The notes beneath the pieces are model-generated. The model did not search any database, had not been told where the DNA came from, and saw only the letters and a program-made list of their open reading frames with translations. From Balanoglossus misakiensis (Eukaryota > Hemichordata), in NCBI GenBank assembly GCA_040954595.2, contig CM082594.2:7812001-7876000 (forward strand): a stretch of 64,000 nucleotides of DNA. The letters run 5' to 3'. Of the stretch, positions 51,901 through 60,900 are shown one piece after another. Position 1 is the first letter of the stretch. Every line of letters begins with the position of its first letter. Position numbers and translations under genes: made by a program.

Positions 51901-54900
51901 GAAGCCCCCATTTATATTTGTTTGGCATGTGTCCACGTTCTAAAATCACATTACATATGATTGACTGCCATAACAGCTTTATATTAATGTGTGAATTTAT
52001 GATAATATTTGGAAATATTATATCCTATAACAACTAAATGCAATTCTTATGCCAACCCATTTCAAGGACTTTTGCGGTTGACCCATATCAGTTTCCATAT
52101 GCCAGAAGAGGCCACACTTTTATATCTCTAATCTGTAATTTTGTCAAACTGCAGGTCAGCCACTGAAGTATAGATTTACACGTATGCAACAATATTATCT
52201 TATGTGGGTCATGAAATTTTACAAGCAAAACCACAGTATCACAAAAGACAGTATCCCTCTGACATACATGTGCTTCAGTACACGTGTATAATAAAGTAAG
52301 ATCTTTTTGGATACACATTCATTTCATTCTATTGGTTGCGTCATTGATTTTAGAGGGGGGGGGGGTAATTGCTGGGGTTAGTGGTAGTGTATGTGTTGGT
52401 ATGCGTGCTGATACAGAAAGGTTTAGTTGGATGTTCGCACTTCCTAACTTTTGTTTAGGGGAGGTGGGGATGGGTGGGTTGAGGTGAAAAGTAATTATAG
52501 TTGTGTTAACCACACACATCCACGGCCCTTTCTGTGACACTGACATAGGTACATCAAACGAACATATGTTCTTTCAGGTACTGAACAACAACAATTGCTC
52601 CTTGTCAACTCTGGGGCAGCAAATTGAGATCACAAACTCAAAGGTACATTGACCATTTTGTGAACAGCGATTTTCGAACGACTGTGGAACAATTAGAATC
52701 CTTGACCACTACCCCGTCACCTCATTTCAAGGTCGACTTCCTATGAAACTGGACAAAAACAACATATATAAAGAAAGTATAAAGAGAGTTCCACACCTAT
52801 GGGCTTCAGGCGCGCAACCTGAATGGGTCCCATTGATTCAAAGTTATTAAACGGGCCAAGGACACTGATATAAATTTTCAGCAGAAACCTACGCGGGTAC
52901 ATCTCGCATTATTTACATAATTTATGACGCAGTGGATGAATACGTTTGATTGAATTCATGCCAAGGAACCTCCAAACCAAAAGTCAAATTAATTAGGTGA
53001 GTTTCTGAAAACTGCGAGCTACCTTTTGTCAGGCTATATAACAGGGCCCGTTCTGACACAGCCCATAAAGACAGTTCGGAACTTTGAACTGAAGAGGGCA
53101 TGATAAACCGTATGAAATACTACGCGTATTGGACGCGAACTCGTCTGGTTGTTTGTAAAGCACAAATACTGACTCCAAAACATTGTCATGCAGTTTTACC
53201 AGGTCTGATCATGACAAAATGAAATATCGTGGTACTTGAGATCAAATGCACTTGTTGTCTCCTATGCAAACGAGGCCACTACCTGGCTCCAAGTGTGCAT
53301 TGTCAGACTGGTCACGCGCGTCATCAAAAAGTGGCAAATTTCGCCAGTTGTGCCCATACTTCACGAACAATAGACAATACATCTTCAGCATACAAAGTCA
53401 CTCTTTTTGATTGGTCCCCCCCCCTTCCTCTTTTGTCCTGGGGTTTCAAGGGAAACTTCAAAAATCTTTTCAAAAAAAGTTTGTTATCAACAAACAAACA
53501 CATACACATGTATTTCTGGTCGAACAATTGCGTGACATTCGCTTGTCCTCAACCTCTTTAACAAGTCTTAAGATTCCATAAGGTATGTCCTTCAAAATAA
53601 GTGGTATGTGGTTGCGCACTTTGTGATGACTTTAAATACCGCTGCTAGGAGAGAGCCACCTTACCCTGCCCTAATTGAATATCAATAGGATATAGGCCAG
53701 GTTAGGCTCTCACTCTCTGAAGAGCCCTTTCACTGACATGTGAATGCTTTGTCAAAAAGGCCCCTTTTCCAGGTACGTATTCTCTTGTTTGGCATTGTGC
53801 CTGACAATAAATAGAGGACCCTGGGACAATCAGGGAGTGTTGCTGTCTAGACCACTGAAGCGAGGGTGTTTTCTTGGGGGACAACAATACCCTGCGCTAT
53901 TCATCATATTGTCTATTATTGAATCAAGACATTATACTTCCATGCATGATGTGTTTCCACGGGGTGCTTCATTTTAAACCCTTTCACCACCATGGTTCAG
54001 TCCCCATCTATTGTTTTCTGTGGTAAGGTTGGACCTCTGTAGGAGAGAACTGGGGATGAAAGGTTAAGCCGAGTTAGAGGAATTTTCTACTTTGTGACAA
54101 AAGGATACGTCTCCTGCTGGTACTTGGTGAAAAAAATGTGAATGACCATCCAAAACCTCTTTCAAACAAATATTGACATGTTCACCTGACATCATTGTTG
54201 TTTGTTGTGCAAAGGTTCTGCTCTATATTTCTAACTTCAGCCAAATTTCAAATGAACATAAAGTTGACCAAAATCATCTAGAATTGTCACACACAACAAT
54301 TCTCAGTGTGTCCTAGCCTCTATCTAGCATGATCTTTAAAAGTTCTTAGTCAAGCTGAGAATTTTAAGAAATTTTTTTGCATGATCACTTTCATAGCAAC
54401 ACCTTTGTAGGTTACTTTTCTTGCATCGCCAATGAGTTTCTTGAGTCAGTGGTAGTTATAAGGGCTACGAGGGCAGACTATTGATTCTATGCTACTGTAA
54501 AACACAACTAATATTTCACTTTTGATAAACTGGTCCCTTGTCGTTGGCAAATGATGGCTTAATTATTAGGTAAGTCAAACAAGTTCAAACCAAAAGCAGT
54601 GAAGTTGAATATCTGTAGGTGAAGCTTTGAATGGGCAAAATCTAAAAATGTTACCAGCCCTTTGTTGTCTGCAGAAACTAGATTGTTCAGCCCTACCATT
54701 CAGAAGATGCAATAGAAAGACTTCGCAACCAACAAAGGGCTTTGAAAGAGTCTAACCCACAAACAGAAGGGGGGCCGGTCCAGCTGACACTCAGTGGTTT
54801 AATCATTTCACATGGAGATACAGGTGTACCGGTATATTGGATTAGTTTTGTTGCTGTGCTCTTAGATTTACCGTGTTACTTGTAAACTTTAATGTACTGG

Positions 54901-57900
54901 GGAAACATCTTACGACTGCGACAAAAACTAAAGCAGCAAAATGACTTCTGGTGTGTACTCTTGTCACCAGCTTGTTGTTTTCGTCTGAAAGATGTTAACG
55001 CCCTAAGTCATTTATGTCCATATACACCTGTGTGTGAAAATGTTGGCCCTGGTCTCACTCTCAGGATATGCTCTAGCAGTTGTGTATGACAGAAACGCTG
55101 GTTAATTGACAACAGTGCCACAAATGCCATGCGCGCAAAAGATGTCCCATATATTCATGTTGATGATCTATGGGGGAAGGTCTTGGTTTAATGACTGAGG
55201 TAATATTAATATTATCTTGAAATCGCCCCAGCAAATTAAACTGTAATGTGATCGATCTCTGATTTGGCACTGCAGCTTGTTGATGTTTTAAACTCTCAGT
55301 TTTCCCATGTTCTCATATGTAGCTAAGTAAGTTCAGATTTTGGTTTTGATTTAAGTCTCAGATTACAGCTACAAGGCATGGGTTGATGAGTCTTTAAGGG
55401 AAGAACCACTTGATTTTTTTTTGGGGGGTGGAGGATATTTGGAGAAGGAAAGAAATGTTGGCAGTTGATGTGGAGGAAACATTTTTTTTCTGCAATGCCT
55501 TGAAGAAAAAGGTGGACTGGCAATGGACTAACGAAATTTGCTGTAACAGTGGCTGAAAGAAAATTTCCTGACATACCAAAATCCTCCGTCACCCCCCCCC
55601 CCTCCAGAAATCAAATAGTTCTCCCCTAAGTGGCAACAACCTTGGTCTGTGGAAAGTCAAGATGCAATTTCAGTTGTGTGCATGGAACCCCACTGTGGCA
55701 AAAATTTGTCATTAAAATATATCCATCAACGCAGTGCTCATATTTTGTGTGTGATGTGAAAATTCAAAGAGCGAAATTCGAAGTGTCCCGTCCGAACAGT
55801 GAAATGCAAATATTCCAAGCGACTCATCTGAGAGCGAAATTCCAAGTGTCCTTTCTGAAGAGTGAAATGCCAAAATTCACAAACAGTCCAATAAAATAGT
55901 TGATATGAGGTAGGGATGAGGTCACAATATGTAGCTGATACAACCATTTTTTCAATGACACTTTTCATCCTTGCTATCAGCAACTTGTGTAGTTTTGATT
56001 AACACATGATGTAATCATTCTCACCCATGTTGTATCAGAACTGGCAGTTTAGAATTTCAAAATAAACTCATATTACCATATACCATTTCGAAAAACATAT
56101 TTCGTCTCAATGTATTTCATTTGTAAATCCTATCATAACTTTCTGGGGAAGTGTCATTTTCACAAACAGGCATACTTCGGAACTTTCAACACTGATGATT
56201 ACCATGGTAACAAGAGTACACATAGAATATGTCATGACATTAAACCCAGGAAAACAACACAAACCAGCCGACTTATAGTAATACAACTGAAAAACAATGA
56301 AATTCAAGGAAATAAACATTTCAATTATTCAGTGTTGTAGAGGAGGAAACAACTTTTCCATGTGGTATCTCTTACAGAAACATAAAACTTATGACATTTC
56401 CATTCAAAAAAGTAATCTTAGATGACAAAACACTACATGACTGGAAATTGTCATGGAACACTATGAAACTAGAATTAAGTTTATGTAGTCAAATGATAAT
56501 AAATATTTTATGTCTTCCTATTTCTAGTGAAGTCTGACTAAATACCAATTTATATTTAAACCACATCAGTTGCATGGTTACAAAACTCAATTACTCTTAT
56601 TCGTCAGAAATTAAGTCACCTTCTCACACTGTCGGAAATCTGCCGCGTGATCTTATTTCAAAACCCTGTCTGAAAATGATCAGTAACGAAAAACTGGACA
56701 TTAAAAATGATACACATTATGGAAACTGCAATCTCATTCATACTCATGCGTCCCGCCAAACTCATCAAGCTCAAATTTCCCAGGAAGGATACTAGAATTT
56801 TAAACAGTTTGCACTTGGGGGCATTTGGGTCACACTGTCGCTCCGAGAGTAAAACCTCTTCCCAGCATGCCTTCTTCCTAGGTGGTGGCCCCTTTAACTT
56901 TTATCATTCGATATGGTTCCCTGATACTAATCAAATTGCTTTACATCAATAGATTTGTTGAACTCATGCCCACACAGATAGTACCCGTGTATTCAATATG
57001 AAACCACAAGTTTAATGATACACACTTCCTTTTTCGGATCCACTGTATTAATACTCTACAATAACTTGGATGTCAAATGCAGTTTTCTGGCTAGAGTTCC
57101 ATAATGACATGTGCAATGGTCATCATTGGTTTTCTTTTGCTGAAAATGTTTTTTTGATAGAAATTACATATTTATTTATGTGTACCTCACAGACTTGGGG
57201 ATGTTTTAAAGTTAATTCCATTCAAAGCTGATTAGTGAACCCTCGTCAAGAGATTTAAAGTCATGGTTTCACAAACTGTATTTGGGTCAATTTAAGTACA
57301 CCTCATTGATGTTTCTTCATTGTCCTTTCATGGACATACAATACGCTTTGCATAAAAGGAATGCGTATTCACAACAGAGGAACTATACTTTCTTTCACAA
57401 AAGGTGTATACTTCTCTGAGTCTGTGTCTATCACGTGAAATACACATACCAGGCTTTTTTCTGGGGGCGTATCCCACAAATATATTTTGTGTTTATTTGC
57501 AACTGTACACCCGTATATGCACAACCAACATCCTGCTCCGGATCATATGCATATATAAAATAGTTTCCATGGTATTTTTGTATCGTTCTGAACAAGTTCT
57601 GTGAGCTTGAGAGTTTGTGTGCATGAAATTGTAAACAACTCTTTTAAATTTTTGTTGTCACACTTCCCTCAGTCCAAGCAGTATCTTGACAATTCTCTGA
57701 TTACCCTCACCATGTCATTTTCATGACCCCTACACATGACCTTTACATCCTGGCATTTTGATGGTATGTGATGAGTTTACCAATTTGAGTTTAACCTCTG
57801 GAACAGTCAACCGCACCATTCAATTTGTGCACTCTGACAGATCCTAGAACAACGAAAAATAATTATGTCCGTCTCAAAACAGTGAACATTGTTTGTAATG

Positions 57901-60900
57901 TCCAATGAAGCGTGATGCTGGGCTAACAAAAGACCAGGATGCATTAGGTCACCCAGGAGTCACGTAAGTGGCCCGTTGCCAATTGTGACAAAACTAGAAA
58001 AGATTGGCTGGAAGGAGGAAGCATGTAATGCTACACAACTACAATCAGTACGTGTTCACGCCAGTCTATTGTTACCAGCATAGACGGTCTATGTATTAAG
58101 GACTGTATGTACTTTAAGTTTTTCATCACAAATGATTTAGCACTTGGGGGTACATATAGGCAGTGACATACAATGTGACCACAGTTACTTTAGCCTGGGT
58201 TAATTATGCAAACATTGAATTACTATTAACGTTCAAATTCAACATTTGAACCAATCATAAACTGCCATTTCAAGGCACAGGTGGGAGTAAATGACCTATT
58301 TCACTTTCATTCAAACAAAACTGGTTTTTTATGGTGTCATCATCACATCTAAAATCTGGTGTTGAGCCAAAAGTCACAGGAGTGAAATTTTAGTGTGAAA
58401 ATTAAACTGCTCTTCACATTCACTACCAAACCTCATGTTTTTCAAACGGATGCCCTTGAAAATTGGGGGAATTGAGGTCTGGAATTTGAAACTAGGGGGT
58501 GTGGATAATGCGCAAATATGTCAGTGACTATAAATCACAATAATAGAGAATATAAAGAACTATGTATACGTTTATGTGTTTAGTTTACACTTTGAGACCC
58601 CACTCAAAAATGTTAAGTACCAGATATGCACAATCTTATCAGAACTGTAGTTTTAAAGTTAACTATCAAGATAAGAACAAACTTATTCACAATTTCATAT
58701 CAATAAATTGTGATTAGCGTACCGCATCTCTATGATACAGTTCTCGTCGTCCGAACAGATTTTTAACTTTCAATTATTTACATACAATGAACATAAGTGG
58801 GGCAAACTCAAGTGTTAACACAGAGGTCATTAAACCTTACCTAGCCAACCACAGTATTCAAGGACAGTGATTGCTTAGGGGGGTTCAGACTGGACAGTTT
58901 AAGGCAGTGTGTAGCACTGGTGCTGGGCCTGGGCTAGCCTAGTATCAAGCCGTATTTAGTCCGCTTTAGTTTTGGAAGCAAAGTGGACAAAATACAGCTA
59001 GTAACTAGGCTAGGCCTGGGCTGGCGTAAAATATTGAATGTGGAACGCTGCATTGGCCTATGGGTGACTTAATTTGGTCCCGTTTTTTTAGGCGGATTCT
59101 AATTCGCATGTGTGGATGCATTATGTGGGGTTAGTGGACACTTTCACATGTTCATATGCAGCATGTAAAATGGCAGTTTGTTTCAATCAACAGTGAATAG
59201 GATATAAAGCTGAGCGACAACATAGCCATTTTAGTGTCAGGCAAACACAGTATATTTATCTAGGGGGGCGTATCTCTTGTAGCAACTGGCAATTAAAAAC
59301 CATCAAACAAAGGACCTGCATTGCATAAACGTTTCCAGGACACTTTTTATGAAAGCGAAGGGACTTTAAAAACTTTCTTTATTTCCCACTTTGGCCGAAA
59401 ACACCCCCTGGATGTCTGTTTTATCTAGGTTTATGCTTTACCACAAGGAGGAGGTGCTACTTCTCCTTGGATGTAAAACGTAGTCTTGTTTGTGAAAGTC
59501 AACATTGTAAATTTCGTTTAAGCGTTACCGACTTGTAAATTTCAAGTGAGAGTGACGATGATCACCAGTTACTGCAGTCAGACCATCATACACGGCAGAC
59601 ATTCTTGCTGTACAGGTATACACTCATTCAAACACACATTTAATTAGCAACAGTACAAAGACGCAATTTCCTACCAACATTCATTTTCGACTACATTCTT
59701 TCTGATAAAAGTGCTTAGAAAATGACCTTCAACATCACTGATGACTGTCTCAGACTTTTCAAAACAGAAGTCTTGTCACTCCCCTTTGAGTCAATACATT
59801 AACTTTGCCCAGACATGTCAGATGCATTTTTATTTTGTCTAATGCACTCATAAACTGAAACGAAATTCCATTAAACAGTTCTGTCTGTGCGAGTTCAGAG
59901 ATTTCATGTACTGATTTTCAATGTTCAGTGTATATTGGCATATATGTACGACTACAACATTACCACTACTACTAAACAACAACAACAAAAACATCAATAA
60001 TTTGCATAAGTTAGTACTGATTTGATATACCGGTAATAGTATGTACTTTTGTTAATTTTAAACTTTGGTGCAACAGTCACACAGAATAAGAAGTGTTTTG
60101 AACAGTGGTGATTGCATCAGCCTGCAATACATTCCACTGAGTCACTGTGACACATGTAAGAAATGGGAGCAAAATAAGCCACCAAGTTCTGTTGACTTCT
60201 TGACCCAAAACTAGTTCGAATAGCTTGTACATAAACCCTTGCTACTAGGCGTGGTGATAGCTCTCCTTGGATTCCAGCAACAAGTAAACTAAGATCAAGT
60301 ACACGGAGGAGATAAACATTTCACACATGACAGGGTTGAAGTTCAACAACGAAAGTCAGTTCTTAGAACAACCAACCTTAAGGTAGTACATGTACACGCC
60401 TCTAAAGTTGACCTTGAGCAAAATATGAGAGAAAGTTCAGACTTTGATTTTGCGAGGCGTTCTCTACCTTAAGGTCACTACACTCGCTGGAAGGACATCA
60501 ACCTTACGAGTAGTATTTGTCTGAGAAATAAACAAGTCCCACCAAGGACAACCTCTTGGCAGTCCTTAAGGTAGCTGTCTGGTCCGGCCAGCAGTCTGTC
60601 ATTTTGAATTTCATGTGTTGTCATGCATGTCAGGAGCTATCAAACTTCAAAAATAAGGAGGAAGTACTCTGTTTTTACATTACTAAAATAAAATATTAAT
60701 ACATATTTGGATTCCATAGTTGGAAAGGAGTTACCCTTTGAAATGTCCCTCAAAAACTGATAAACAGTCACCTTCCAAATTTTTAACCTTCAAGGTTTTT
60801 TTTAAAACAGTTCAAACTACCAAAAAACAAACAAAACCCTTCAAACACAGGAAATTAGGCAATGTCACTTGTAACCTGTGGCCTTTACATGTACTAGGGA

